Source: an uncultured cyanobacterium (GTDB lineage Bacteria; Cyanobacteriota; Cyanobacteriia; Cyanobacteriales; Nostocaceae). Taken from it: a stretch of 33,684 nucleotides of DNA. The position numbers and the translations under genes were made by a program. Below the pieces are notes generated by a model. It searched no databases, was not told the DNA's origin, and was given only the letters and a program-made list of their open reading frames with translations. The first letter of the stretch is position 1. Each line of letters starts with the position of its first letter. Location: NCBI GenBank assembly GCA_903903925.1, contig CAIVAU010000041.1, positions 1-33,684 of the forward strand, given 5' to 3'. This document shows positions 7,725 to 17,011 of this stretch, piece by piece.

Positions 7725-9242
7725 TCATCGCAAACAGCGAATTGCCTCTAAAAGACCCCTCGCTTTATTTAACGTTTCTTCATATTCTTTCTCAGGTTCA
7801 GAATCAGCAACTAAACCTGCACCTGCTTGCACGCTTAATATATTATCCCGAAGAACCATTGTACGGATTGTTATAGCACTATTTAATTGCCCTTCAAAAT
7901 CGTAATATCCATAAACGCCAGAATAAACACCGCGCCGACAAGGTTCTAACTCGTGAATAATTTCCATTGCCCGAATCTTTGGTGCGCCACTTACCGTACC
8001 CGCAGGGAAGCAGGCTTTGAGTAAATCCCATGCAGTTTTCCCTGGTGCTAATTTACCCACAACATTACTAACAATGTGCATCACATGGGAGTAACGCTCA
8101 ATCACCATTAATTCATCAACTTTCACCGTACCACTTTGGCAAACACGCCCCAAATCATTGCGTCCTAAATCAACCAGCATCACGTGTTCAGCAACTTCCT
8201 TCGGGTCTTCGAGTAAATCAAGCGCCAGTGTTGCATCTTCCTGTGGCGTCTGACCTCGTGGGCGTGTCCCTGCAATTGGGCGTACCGTTGCTATCACCCC
8301 AGAGTCTGGATCTTTGTCTGCTTTCACCATCACTTCCGGACTAGAACCGATGATTTGCCAATCGTGGAAGTGAAAATAAGCCATGTAAGGCGAAGGATTG
8401 ATCTGGCGTAGGGAACGGTAAAGGGCAAAAGGTTCGCCAGTATATTCTGTTGTCAACCGTTGAGAAATGACGACTTGAAAAACATCTCCAGCTTTGATAT
8501 AATCCTTTGCTTTTTGAACACTGGCGCAAAACTCTGCTTGCGTAAAGTTACTCTCATAGTCCTTTACTTCCTCTGCTACCCCCACTCTCTTACTCCCCGG
8601 TGGTGTCCATTCCAGTAGAGTATTTTGTCGTGACAGGGGTAGAGATAATTTACTCACCATCTGGGTAACGCGATCGCATGCTTGTTGATACGCTGCATGC
8701 AGTTCTACATCACGCAAATCAGCATAAGCAACAGCCCAAATTTTCCGCTTCACCTGGTCAAAAACCAATAGGTGATCTACCTGCATCCATAAACCATCTG
8801 GGATATTTCTATCATCCGGTGGATGAATTGACACACGCTGTTCTATCCAGTGAATCAATTCATAGCCCCAAAACCCAAACAATCCGCCAATTCTTGGTGG
8901 TAATTGAGGTAACTTAACCGGCTGATAAGGTTCCAAACATTTGGCTAAAGCTGTAAAGGGGTCTCCCTCAAATACGACTTGTGAACCGTCGCGGTGTGTT
9001 TGGGTCGTGCGATCACCCCTTGCTTCCAAAATCCACAGCGGATCGCAACCCACTAAACTATAACGTCCTAGTTTTTCCCCACCTTCTACCGATTCCAATA
9101 AAAAGCTATAAGGCTGACCAGCACAAACTTTATACCAAGCAGATACAGGTGTATCCAAGTCAGCCATCCATTCCTGATACACCGGGACAAAGTTGCCACC
9201 TTTAGCTAATTCGCAAAATTGGGAAAATTCAGGAAAAATCAT
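7725..9242 (-). CDS. trpE: Anthranilate synthase component I
   Basis: A 505-residue TrpE that converts chorismate (with ammonia from the TrpG subunit) to anthranilate, the first step of tryptophan synthesis, in the cytoplasm. Landmarks are LLES (48-51) and NPSPYM (282-287), the regions known in TrpE for tryptophan feedback inhibition. HVMLVDLGRNDLGRV (353-367), GTVSGAPK (415-422) and QAGAGLVADSEPEKEYEET (472-490) belong to the chorismate-binding core. Length and motifs are complete. No TrpG lies next to it, as is usual in cyanobacteria where trp genes are scattered. The upstream 200 bp hold a MITE-like repeat, so the promoter must lie within or beyond it. The paralogous PabB is less likely because of the full feedback motif. 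No leader peptide for attenuation was found. Confidence 0.96.
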   Translation of the reverse strand: MIFPEFSQFCELAKGGNFVPVYQEWMADLDTPVSAWYKVCAGQPYSFLLESVEGGEKLGRYSLVGCDPLWILEARGDRTTQTHRDGSQVVFEGDPFTALAKCLEPYQPVKLPQLPPRIGGLFGFWGYELIHWIEQRVSIHPPDDRNIPDGLWMQVDHLLVFDQVKRKIWAVAYADLRDVELHAAYQQACDRVTQMVSKLSLPLSRQNTLLEWTPPGSKRVGVAEEVKDYESNFTQAEFCASVQKAKDYIKAGDVFQVVISQRLTTEYTGEPFALYRSLRQINPSPYMAYFHFHDWQIIGSSPEVMVKADKDPDSGVIATVRPIAGTRPRGQTPQEDATLALDLLEDPKEVAEHVMLVDLGRNDLGRVCQSGTVKVDELMVIERYSHVMHIVSNVVGKLAPGKTAWDLLKACFPAGTVSGAPKIRAMEIIHELEPCRRGVYSGVYGYYDFEGQLNSAITIRTMVLRDNILSVQAGAGLVADSEPEKEYEETLNKARGLLEAIRCLR

Positions 9243-9253
9243 ATATTGAAGAA

Positions 9254-9422
9254 GAATTCAGAAGCCAGAAGTCAGGAGTCAGAATCAATTAGTGGCGGTT
9301 TTGATCCCCCCACTAATTGTAGACCGCTAAATTGAAGATTTAGCGAGGGTCATAAACCCAGCTATTCATGTGCCACTTGCACAGAATTCAATTCTGAATT
9401 CTGGCTCCTGACTCCTGAATTC
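9254..9422. mobile_element. MITE-like hairpin element, copy 1 (upstream of trpE)
   Basis: A 169-bp element bounded by GAATTC at both ends. GAATTCAGAAGCCAGAAGTC with further heptamers on the left faces TGACTCCTGAATTC on the right, so heptamer units serve as terminal inverted repeats. Inside are two hairpins: AGTGG/CCACT around 9290-9315, and CGCTAAAT (9325-9332)/ATTTAGCG (9338-9345), joined by AATTGTAGAC. A second element with the same plan but different stem sequences lies at 12056-12262. Confidence 0.6.
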
Positions 9423-9440
9423 TGTTTGATAAATTATGAG

Positions 9441-9866
9441 TTATGGAGCATCGTATGTGGCTGTACCACTAAATTTAAGTGACGCTGGACTGGGGTTTTC
9501 ACCGATGCGACGGTCATTATAACGCACCTTTTCCCGACCTTGGTTGACTTTTTCTGGGAAGACACCGTCAGCTGGGTGGATCAGCTGAGTTTCTCCGCTA
9601 GGATAAATCCGGTAAATTTTATAGTCCGTGATTTTCAATTTCCGCAATTGCTGACCGCCAAGAAAGATACCATATTCTTTACGAGCGATGTACAGCAGGT
9701 TTTCCCCTTGCCGCATGATGGCAGTGCCACCTGTAGGCATTTCAAAAGGTTGTTCCTTGGGACTAGTCCAAGTGATCGCGTACTTTTCTTCCTCGTATGC
9801 CTTTGTCAACAAGCCACCAGTGCTGCCACCAAATATTGGGGTTTGTCCTGAAAGTGTTTCTGCCAT
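9441..9866 (-). CDS. psaD: Photosystem I subunit II (PsaD)
   Basis: A 141-residue peripheral stromal-side subunit of photosystem I that docks ferredoxin and stabilises PsaC and PsaE on the thylakoid membrane. The sequence is a full-length cyanobacterial Psa[21 protein letters not shown], then [41 protein letters not shown] and a basic C-terminal part with [27 protein letters not shown] just before the ATG is a good ribosome site. The gene is transcribed alone; trpE lies 198 bp downstream on the same strand, separated by the repeat element. Expression is probably light-controlled as known for psa genes, but no specific operator can be shown here. Confidence 0.98.
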   Translation of the reverse strand: MAETLSGQTPIFGGSTGGLLTKAYEEEKYAITWTSPKEQPFEMPTGGTAIMRQGENLLYIARKEYGIFLGGQQLRKLKITDYKIYRIYPSGETQLIHPADGVFPEKVNQGREKVRYNDRRIGENPSPASLKFSGTATYDAP

Positions 9867-9919
9867 GAAATCTCCCTCAACGTTCGACGTTTTTACGGCA
9901 TCGTAGCACTGCAGCCAGG

Positions 9920-9949
9920 ATCATATTGCGATTGTGTCATAGACTGTAA
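9920..9949 (-). promoter_or_regulatory. Candidate psaD promoter
   Basis: Read on the minus strand, TTACAG (9949-9944) and TATGAT (9925-9920) are separated by 18 nt, a plausible sigma-70-type promoter about 55 bp before the psaD start. Prediction only. Confidence 0.4.
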
Positions 9950-10021
9950 CAGTTTTTTGGGAATGGGGAGTGGGGGAGCAGGGGAGCAGGGGGATTGTGA
10001 GTCTTCCGCATTCATTGCCCC

Positions 10022-12049
10022 CTACCCCATTCCTAACTCATAATTCATAATTCTTGTAACGGGTACGGTGAAGTGAAACTTACTACCCTGGTTTTTGCCA
10101 TCTGATTCTGCCCAAATTTCACCACCCCAACCATTGACAATTTGGCGGCAAATTGCTAAGCCAAGACCTGTCCCACCTGTGGTACGGCGCAGCGCTCCTT
10201 CTTCTTGATAGAATCGGTCAAAAACGACTTCCAAGCGATTGGGTTCAATACCGCGTCCGGTGTCAGCTATGGTGACTTCTACCATTTGGTTGCTGTTGAT
10301 TTGGGCTTTAATGGTGATTTTTCCTTGGGGTGTTGTGAATTTGCAAGCGTTATCTATCAGTTTGGCAAGCACCTCCACTAACCAATCACCGTCAGCTTTT
10401 ACCAAAGGCAAGTTCTTGGCTATTTGGGTCGTAATTTTGGGCAGCTTTTCGGTGACTGCGCGGGCACGAATGCGGCTGAGTGCTAGATCAACACACTCTT
10501 GTAAGGTGAGCGATTCTGGATGCCATTCTACCCGCCCGCTTTCCAAGTTGGAAAGTGTTAAGAAATCTTGCACGAGTTTCTGCATCCGTTCTGAATCAGT
10601 TAGGGCTGTGGTCAGCATAACTTGCTGCAACTCCAAGGGCATATCTGGTTCACTGGCGAGGCTTTCTAGGCACACTTGAATTGTGGATAGGGGTGTGCGG
10701 AGTTCGTGTCCAGTGATTGCTATCAGGTTGCTGCGGGTGCGGTCAAGGGCTTCTAGCTGCTGGTTGAGGTCTTCCAAGTTGGCGTAGGCTTCTGCTTGAA
10801 TGAGCGCTACTCCTACAGAGGTGGCGATCGCTTCCACTAGGTCAAATTCCCCAGCTTGCCATTCGTGCTGATTCTCTGGGCTATAGTGTAACTCAACAAT
10901 GCCCAACAATCGCCCCTGATACAACACTGGTTCCATCAGCAAAGAACGAATTCTTAACCTTTGTGTGATTTCCGTCAGTGCTTTACAATTCTTAATCCGA
11001 TCGTCAGTCTGAGTATCAACAACACGGACGCCTTCACCCTTTTGTACAACTTCCTGAAAGAGGGTATTCTTATCCAAAGACCAGGGTTGCCCCATAACAG
11101 AGAAAACACCCTGACGCAAAAACTCGTGTTCAATTATCGCTTCGGTATCGGTAGCTTGAGCACGGTAGATGAGACAACGACAAGCGTTGAGGTTTTGTCC
11201 CAGTTCTTGTGCTGCTACTGTCAGAATTTCTTGGGGATTGAGCGATCGCCTAATGGCAGTGCTAATTGAGTTGACTAAGCGTTCTTTGCGTGCCTGGGCG
11301 GCTATTGAACGGTAGGCTTTATGGAGTTTATACTGACTTGCTTGCAGGTAAGTTACCAAACGCTGTACAAAGGGGTCGGTGTCGATGTCGCAAGCATATT
11401 CACTTAGCTGCTTAGCTTCTGATAAGCTTTTAGTCCGCCGCCCTATGCCAAACCTCCGACGTGCCTGCTTTATTTTCCCCGACAACTCTGGTCTATAGAC
11501 TATAATCCTCTCCAATAGCAAATCGGCTACTTTTAGGCTGACTCCCCTTTCTGCTGTCCAAATTCCCTCAAACCTTCGCGCCGTATCCATATCCAGATTT
11601 GGGCTAAACTCCGGCATGCGCCTATTTTTGGCAAGGGAGCCAAGGCTTTCCCGACAAACTAAGCAGGTCGCATAGTTTTGGGCAATGACGACCAAATGCC
11701 ACTCTTGACTTAAGCCATCATCTGCTTGAAAGGCTATCTTTTCGTAGTGTTCTGAACTATGGGTGAAATCCGTTTCTGGTGCAGATAATACATATATTTG
11801 ATCACTACGCTGAGCCAGCCGTTCATAACGATGAGCCTCTTGACGATAGAATCGTTCTCTTTGGAAGCTAGCAATGACTAAGGGCTGCTCTAAAGTGGCA
11901 GCCAAAACCTGATCCTCCATTGCATGGGAAAGCGCCGTTAGGGAAGCTTTAAAATATAGCTGGGGCCGCAGGTGGGGTAGAGCCTGTAGCAGATCACTCA
12001 GCACGGAAGTTGAAATGCTGCTCATCAATGTCGTTAAAGAAGAATACAT
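10022..12049 (-). CDS. DICT-GAF sensor histidine kinase
   Basis: A 675-residue soluble sensor kinase. The N-terminal part (about 25-185, with PLVIASFQRERFYRQEAHRY) matches the DICT sensory domain, known from cyanobacterial signalling proteins. A GAF domain spans about 260-420. HisKA has the phospho-acceptor His448 in ITGHELRTPLS. The ATPase has LIDNACKFT (564-572), DTGRG (596-600) and GGTGLGLA (625-632). It should autophosphorylate and pass phosphate to a response regulator, none of which is adjacent. The ligand is unknown, and no membrane segment is seen. Both gene ends touch repeats: the start region contains a 20-nt sequence also found at 23316-23335, and the last residues (MNYELGMG) are encoded by repeat-like AATTATGAGTTAGGAATGGG, so the native C-terminus probably ended near VTRI. 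Confidence 0.93.
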   Translation of the reverse strand: MYSSLTTLMSSISTSVLSDLLQALPHLRPQLYFKASLTALSHAMEDQVLAATLEQPLVIASFQRERFYRQEAHRYERLAQRSDQIYVLSAPETDFTHSSEHYEKIAFQADDGLSQEWHLVVIAQNYATCLVCRESLGSLAKNRRMPEFSPNLDMDTARRFEGIWTAERGVSLKVADLLLERIIVYRPELSGKIKQARRRFGIGRRTKSLSEAKQLSEYACDIDTDPFVQRLVTYLQASQYKLHKAYRSIAAQARKERLVNSISTAIRRSLNPQEILTVAAQELGQNLNACRCLIYRAQATDTEAIIEHEFLRQGVFSVMGQPWSLDKNTLFQEVVQKGEGVRVVDTQTDDRIKNCKALTEITQRLRIRSLLMEPVLYQGRLLGIVELHYSPENQHEWQAGEFDLVEAIATSVGVALIQAEAYANLEDLNQQLEALDRTRSNLIAITGHELRTPLSTIQVCLESLASEPDMPLELQQVMLTTALTDSERMQKLVQDFLTLSNLESGRVEWHPESLTLQECVDLALSRIRARAVTEKLPKITTQIAKNLPLVKADGDWLVEVLAKLIDNACKFTTPQGKITIKAQINSNQMVEVTIADTGRGIEPNRLEVVFDRFYQEEGALRRTTGGTGLGLAICRQIVNGWGGEIWAESDGKNQGSKFHFTVPVTRIMNYELGMG

Positions 12050-12055
12050 CCGTCA

Positions 12056-12262
12056 GAATTCAGGAGTCAGAATTAATTAAATGGGAATTTACACCCCATC
12101 TAGTTGTAGACACCGTATAGACGGTGGGGATTTAAACCCCTTTACTCATCCGCCCTTCTCCTGTGGTCGCCGCTGCGCGTAGCTTGCTTCCCTGAAGGGG
12201 TACGGGTTGGTGCAGTCCCACAGAATTCCCAAACTGAATTCTGGTTCCTGACTCCTGCGTTC
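12056..12262. mobile_element. MITE-like hairpin element, copy 2 (upstream of kinase)
   Basis: This has the same plan as 9254-9422: GAATTC plus heptamers (GGAGTCAG) on the left, CTGACTCCTG on the right, and inner hairpins ATGGG/CCCAT and CACCGT (12111-12116)/ACGGTG (12121-12126), joined by TAGTTGTAGAC. It is longer because a common repeat with CGCCGCTGCGCGTAGCTTGC lies inside (about 12160-12200). It abuts the kinase start codon. Confidence 0.55.
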
Positions 12263-12399
12263 TTGCCGTTAAAAGCCCTATCTAGAAAAGATCCACGTCA
12301 CAGACGATTGTACAAATTACAACGGACTCTTGAGTTAATAAGATAGTTGCGATATGTAAAGAATAGTAAAAAGTGACTCAGAACATTTTCCACAGCTAA

Positions 12400-12491
12400 T
12401 AGACATCTGGTGAAAATTAATTATGCGTTCGTTAAAACCCTTGGTAGGGGCGTATTGCAATACGCCCCTACATCATTTCTAGAGATGTCTA
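12400..12491. mobile_element. Small MITE-like element with central 28-bp palindrome
   Basis: Terminal inverted repeats TAGACATCT (12400-12408) and AGATGTCTA (12483-12491) enclose a perfect palindrome of two 14-bp arms, GTAGGGGCGTATTG and its complement (12444-12471). It has no coding capacity. Such palindromes are dispersed in cyanobacterial genomes. Confidence 0.6.
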
Positions 12492-12634
12492 ATAGTAAAA
12501 CGCTAATAACGCTAAGTTAGTGAAATTATACATTATGCAATAAAGCAGCATTGTATTTATGGAAAAATGAGCGCAATTATCAACCTAATTTATCTTTACA
12601 AAAATTAGCAATATTTTGTTTTTTGGTATTCTCT

Positions 12635-12744
12635 TAAGTAGGTGGGCGCGAATAAACTTAAGATCGCTAAAGCACAACTACAAGCCAATTACAAATGTGT
12701 TGTTTTTTGTTACATAGTTGTAAATTTTCCCGACTACCTACTTA
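12635..12744. mobile_element. 110-bp MITE-like element
   Basis: TAAGTAGGT (12635-12643) and ACCTACTTA (12736-12744) form 9-bp terminal inverted repeats. Inside, ACAACTA and TAGTTGT form a second inverted repeat. It has no coding capacity; an IS-derived MITE or a structured RNA are both possible. Confidence 0.5.
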
Positions 12745-13227
12745 CTAAATAGCGAAAAAACCGAGTTTGTCATTTTTAAAATAAGGTAAGCTTATTTACG
12801 CTGCAGGGTACGTACTTCGCTCAGCGGAGGCAAAGCCTCTAGGGAAATATAATTAAAACAAAATAATTACATCAAAATTAATAAGATATTTAAATTATAA
12901 TAATTAATATAAATCAAAACTGAAACGGCTTTCACCAAGTTGCTTTTTATATTCAGTACAAAGGCAGTTTTTAGTTTATGGCCGAGTCTTCAATGACCAG
13001 CAGAGTCAGGTCAGCGGCAAAGAAATGACGTAAAAATTCCAAATTTTAGCAAGGATATATTTATAAAGATTTGATGATATGGGTTTGATCCATCTCCCAT
13101 TCCTACGTAACTGTGATTATTATAGTTTCCGATTAAAATGGCTCAAATGCGTTTTCAAGAGCGTCTTGCTTTTTGTTGACGCTGTTAAACCGACCAAAAT
13201 ATAGACCTGTACACGGAATATTAGCCA

Positions 13228-15507
13228 ATGACACTGGATTCGCTGATGACACCAGACAAAATTTGTCTAGACGGAAAAACTTTTGTTCCTGCAGACCAAA
13301 TACCTATTCCAGAGTGGCCTTGTGTTATAAGTGAAAGACCACAGTTGTCACTGACGGTGAAAGATGATGATCTATTTTTAGTCACAGACACTTTGGGTAA
13401 CATTTCAGGTTGTTCGCTCAATGATGGCAATCCTAGCATGGGACTGTTTTGCTGTGATACACGATTTATCAGTCGCCTAGAGTTACAAATCGAGGGTCAT
13501 TCACCTGTACTACTTAGTAGCACTGCGGATAAAGGGTTTTCACTTTCAATTTTGTGTACCAACCCTCGAATAGATGACCGTCTCAAGTCTGATACTGTAG
13601 GTATTCGCCGGGAACTTGTGCTAAATGGAGCACTATTTGAAGAATTAGAGGTATCTAATTATAGCACAACTTCCATTAGCTTTGAACTAAGTCTTAGCTT
13701 TGATGCAGATTTTGTTGATTTATTTGAGGTTCGAGGCTTTGGCAGGGATAACCGGGGTAGACTTTTACGCTTGGTGGAACCGACGCTTGAAACAGGAGAC
13801 GGTGCTTCCTCCTCCCAACAGATTCAGCCACATACGCCTAAGGACCACACCTTGACACTCGCTTATCAAGGTTTGGATGGCTTGGTGATGGAATCTCGCA
13901 TCCAATTCCAGCATCGACTACCAGACTATTTCAAGGGTTATACAGCGGTTTGGCAGATTGAGTTGGCTTCCCATGAAACCCAAAAGTTAGGCTACCGGGT
14001 AAATTCGTTCACCAACAACAATTCCAGTTCCACTGTTAGTGCAGCTTTTACCTTAGTACAGGCGAAAGCTGCTGAGTTGATGGAAGAGGAAAACTGGATG
14101 CAACAAATTACTCAGATCCGTTCAGACAAAAGTATTTTCAATCGAATTATTGAGCGGGCTGAGCAAGATATGTATTTATTGCGTCAGTCCTTTGGTAAGC
14201 ATAAGACTGTTTCAGCCGGAGTCCCCTGGTATTCTACACTGTTTGGGCGAGATTCGGTGATCACCGCTTCCCAGAGCTTAATGTTAAACCCTCAAATCGC
14301 CAAGGAAACTCTGGTTCTGCTAGCAGCATACCAAGGCAAAACTGACGATGATTGGCGCGAAGAAGAACCGGGTAAGATTTTGCACGAATTGCGATTGGGG
14401 GAGATGGCTCGGTGTCAGGAAATTCCCCACACGCCTTACTATGGTACAGTTGATGCCACTCCCCTGTGGTTGATGCTTTACGCTGAATACTATGCTTGGA
14501 CTCACGATCGCGAAACTCTAGAGCAGCTTTGGCCTAATGCTTTGTTGGCAATGGAGTGGATTGACCGCAATATGAAAGAATCCGGCTATCTCCGGTACTT
14601 CCTCACATCGAAAGGCGGTCTTCTCAACCAGGGCTGGAAAGACTCTAGCGATTGTATAGTCAATCGTAAGGGAGAGCTAGCCAACGGAGCAATTGCTCTT
14701 TGTGAAGTACAAGCTTATGTGTATGCTGCAAAATTACGGTTGGCAGAAATTGCTAAGATGAAGAAGCGACTTGACTTGTCAGATCGTTGGCAAGAAGAAG
14801 CAAGAAATCTGAAGCTTCGCTTTAACAGAGACTTTTGGATAGAAGATCAGGATTTTTGCGCTTTGGCTTTGGATGGAGATGGAAAACAGGCGGATGGTAT
14901 TGCCTCGAATCCTGGGCACTGTCTGAATTTAGGCATTTTTACACCAGAAAAAGCCTATAGTGTGGCGGAACGGCTACGAGCACCGGATATGTTTAATGGC
15001 TGGGGTATTCGCACCCTAAGTAGTCTCTCACCAGCTTACAATCCAATGGGCTACCATATTGGTTCGGTGTGGCCCCACGATAACTCATTAATTGCGATGG
15101 GCTTGCGATCGCTTGGTCTGATTGATCAAGCCTTGGAGGTATTTGAAGGGTTATTCGACATGACCAGCCATCAACCCTATCAACGTCCACCAGAACTCTT
15201 CTGCGGCTATGATCGTAGTAGCAATGCTACCCCTGTACAGTATCCTGTTGCCTGTACCCCTCAAGCTTGGGCAACTGGCAGTATCTTCCAATTGCTACAA
15301 ATGATCGTAAACTTGGTTCCTGACGCTCCCAACAACTGCCTACGAATAATCGACCCCGCTTTGCCAGAGTCGATTAACCGCTTATCACTGCACAATTTAC
15401 GGGTTGGACCAACCATCCTCGACTTGGAATTCGAGCGCAGTGGTAGTACAACTGCCTGTCGTGTTGCTAAGAAACGTGGAAACCTTCGGGTTGTCATCGA
15501 AGCGTAA
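13228..15507 (+). CDS. Amylo-alpha-1,6-glucosidase (glycogen debranching-type)
   Basis: A 759-residue protein of the two-domain GDE family. The N-terminal beta-rich domain (about 40-240, beginning LSLTVKDDDLFLVTDTLGNI and including MGLFCCDTRFISRLEL) matches the GDE N-terminal bis domain. The C-terminal (alpha/alpha)6 barrel (about 300-740) has WYSTLFGRDSVITA with Asp342, then YYGTVDATPLWLMLYAEYYAW, LLNQGWKDSSDC and GYHIGSVWPHDNSLIA. It probably hydrolyses alpha-1,6 branches or related alpha-glucosidic bonds of glycogen or oligosaccharides in the cytoplasm; the exact substrate cannot be told. No signal peptide is seen. It stands alone after a 1.2-kb gene-free region, and a TTAGTTG array begins 13 bp after its stop. 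Confidence 0.92.
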   Translation: MTLDSLMTPDKICLDGKTFVPADQIPIPEWPCVISERPQLSLTVKDDDLFLVTDTLGNISGCSLNDGNPSMGLFCCDTRFISRLELQIEGHSPVLLSSTADKGFSLSILCTNPRIDDRLKSDTVGIRRELVLNGALFEELEVSNYSTTSISFELSLSFDADFVDLFEVRGFGRDNRGRLLRLVEPTLETGDGASSSQQIQPHTPKDHTLTLAYQGLDGLVMESRIQFQHRLPDYFKGYTAVWQIELASHETQKLGYRVNSFTNNNSSSTVSAAFTLVQAKAAELMEEENWMQQITQIRSDKSIFNRIIERAEQDMYLLRQSFGKHKTVSAGVPWYSTLFGRDSVITASQSLMLNPQIAKETLVLLAAYQGKTDDDWREEEPGKILHELRLGEMARCQEIPHTPYYGTVDATPLWLMLYAEYYAWTHDRETLEQLWPNALLAMEWIDRNMKESGYLRYFLTSKGGLLNQGWKDSSDCIVNRKGELANGAIALCEVQAYVYAAKLRLAEIAKMKKRLDLSDRWQEEARNLKLRFNRDFWIEDQDFCALALDGDGKQADGIASNPGHCLNLGIFTPEKAYSVAERLRAPDMFNGWGIRTLSSLSPAYNPMGYHIGSVWPHDNSLIAMGLRSLGLIDQALEVFEGLFDMTSHQPYQRPPELFCGYDRSSNATPVQYPVACTPQAWATGSIFQLLQMIVNLVPDAPNNCLRIIDPALPESINRLSLHNLRVGPTILDLEFERSGSTTACRVAKKRGNLRVVIEA

Positions 15508-15520
15508 ATTGTCTTACTTG

Positions 15521-15618
15521 TTAGTTGTTAGTTGTTAGTTGTTAGTTGTTAGTTGTTAGTTGTTAGTTGTTAGTTGTTAGTTGTTAGTTGTTAGTTGTTA
15601 GTTGTTAGTTGTTAGTTG
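15521..15618 (+). repeat. 14-unit TTAGTTG heptamer array
   Basis: Fourteen uninterrupted copies of TTAGTTG, 98 bp. The array starts 13 bp after the stop of the glycosidase gene and is followed, after 12 bp, by an array of a different heptamer. Confidence 0.98.
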
Positions 15619-15628
15619 CTAAAAAGCG

Positions 15629-16040
<412 letters not shown>

Positions 16041-16133
16041 CGTTTTTCCTCCAAAGATAGTAAATTACAAAAGTCTGATATCTTAAAAATGGAATCAGTT
16101 AACGCTGTGACTTCAGACGATGATGAATGGCTA

Positions 16134-16150
16134 ACGCACTTCTTGTGCGT
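16134..16150. repeat. Hairpin ACGCAC-TTCTT-GTGCGT
   Basis: A perfect 6-bp stem with a 5-nt loop between DUF2605 and DUF2973, with no T-run. It might be a weak attenuator between the two genes. Apart from this, the 286-bp gap shows nothing recognisable. Confidence 0.35.
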
Positions 16151-16326
16151 CAATGCCGTAACTTTTCGCTTATTTTTTAGCCTAAGATTAAAGAAAGTGG
16201 TATGTTATACATCTTGCCAATTTAAATGATGTCAAGTATTTTTCCTATCCTACGTACGTTATAGTTTTTTGAGCTTGTTAATAACAGCCTACCAATGCTT
16301 AAAAGTGGCAAGGGACAGACCACTGA

Positions 16327-16644
16327 TTAAACTTCTCCCCCTTGACGAAAGCGCGTTGCTACATTCCAGCATTCTGTTACTAATTGATGCCAAGGCATTA
16401 ATGTTGCCATGTCAATTCCGACTTTGGCGTCAGTTGCCATGAACAGCATCTTTGCTGTATGGACTTCTTCCTGAGCTTCCTTGACTCGCGTTAGCAGGTC
16501 AGACTGATCGCTTTGGCTCATAAATAAAAGTTGCTCTGTCTCCAGAAAGTCCCGTGATCGAGCAAACCAATACTGAAAATCTTCTAACAGTGGTTGCAAA
16601 AGCGTCCTGAGCAATTCAGTCTCAGGTGAATCTGAGTCTCGCAT
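16327..16644 (-). CDS. DUF2605 family protein
   Basis: A 105-residue, helix-rich soluble protein (ETELLRTLLQPLLEDFQYWFARSRDFLE, then DLLTRVKEAQEEVHTAKMLFMATDAKVGID, then MPWHQLVTECWNVATRFRQG). It matches DUF2605, a cyanobacterial family of unknown function that typically accompanies DUF2973, the next gene on this strand 286 bp downstream. No catalytic motif is visible. The gene is divergent from thrS, with about 370 bp between them. Confidence 0.88.
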   Translation of the reverse strand: MRDSDSPETELLRTLLQPLLEDFQYWFARSRDFLETEQLLFMSQSDQSDLLTRVKEAQEEVHTAKMLFMATDAKVGIDMATLMPWHQLVTECWNVATRFRQGGEV

Positions 16645-17011
16645 AAATGAGAGGCATATTTCTAACTTTCTTACTAAATATTAACGTTATTGATGATTCT
16701 TAACAATTTTCTTATTTTCGTCAGACAATTTCATCGACCAACTGTATTAATAAATACATCAGATCCAATTATAAAGACTTATGTAGATATCTGTACAGTA
16801 CCGCTAGGGGGATTTTTACTCTTGACAAAAGAAGGAGCAGGGGGAGAAAAACATTTTTATGCAAGGCTTGTGAAATTTTTTTCATTTGGACTACCTCCTG
16901 CCTCCTGCCTCCTGCCTTCATTGATCACGTGTTATATTGGGGAAGATTTTTTCAGCTATCGAACTGAAATAAATCACAATTGTAATTACTTCGCCAATAG
17001 TTCAGCAGCCG
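16645..17011. other. Divergent intergenic region, DUF2605/thrS
   Basis: There is no gene I can support; an open frame at 16690-17202 has no protein-like composition and overlaps thrS. It contains GCCTCCTGCCTCCTGCCT (about 16899-16916), a short heptamer-type run. Promoters for DUF2605 and thrS must lie here, but I cannot place them. Confidence 0.5.

Larger units (their letters stand above)
12263..13227. other. Gene-free region with palindromic elements
   Basis: No convincing coding frame is seen on either strand. The region is AT-rich and holds two MITE-like elements (listed separately) and a repeat near 12802-12842 (CTTCGCTCAGCGGAGGCAAAG). The last 300 bp should carry the promoter of the debranching-type gene at 13228; I cannot point to one with confidence. 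Confidence 0.6.

Noticed and set aside
9243..9440. Trp attenuator or leader peptide upstream of trpE
   Set aside because: No short frame with Trp codons; the hairpins belong to the dispersed MITE-like element.
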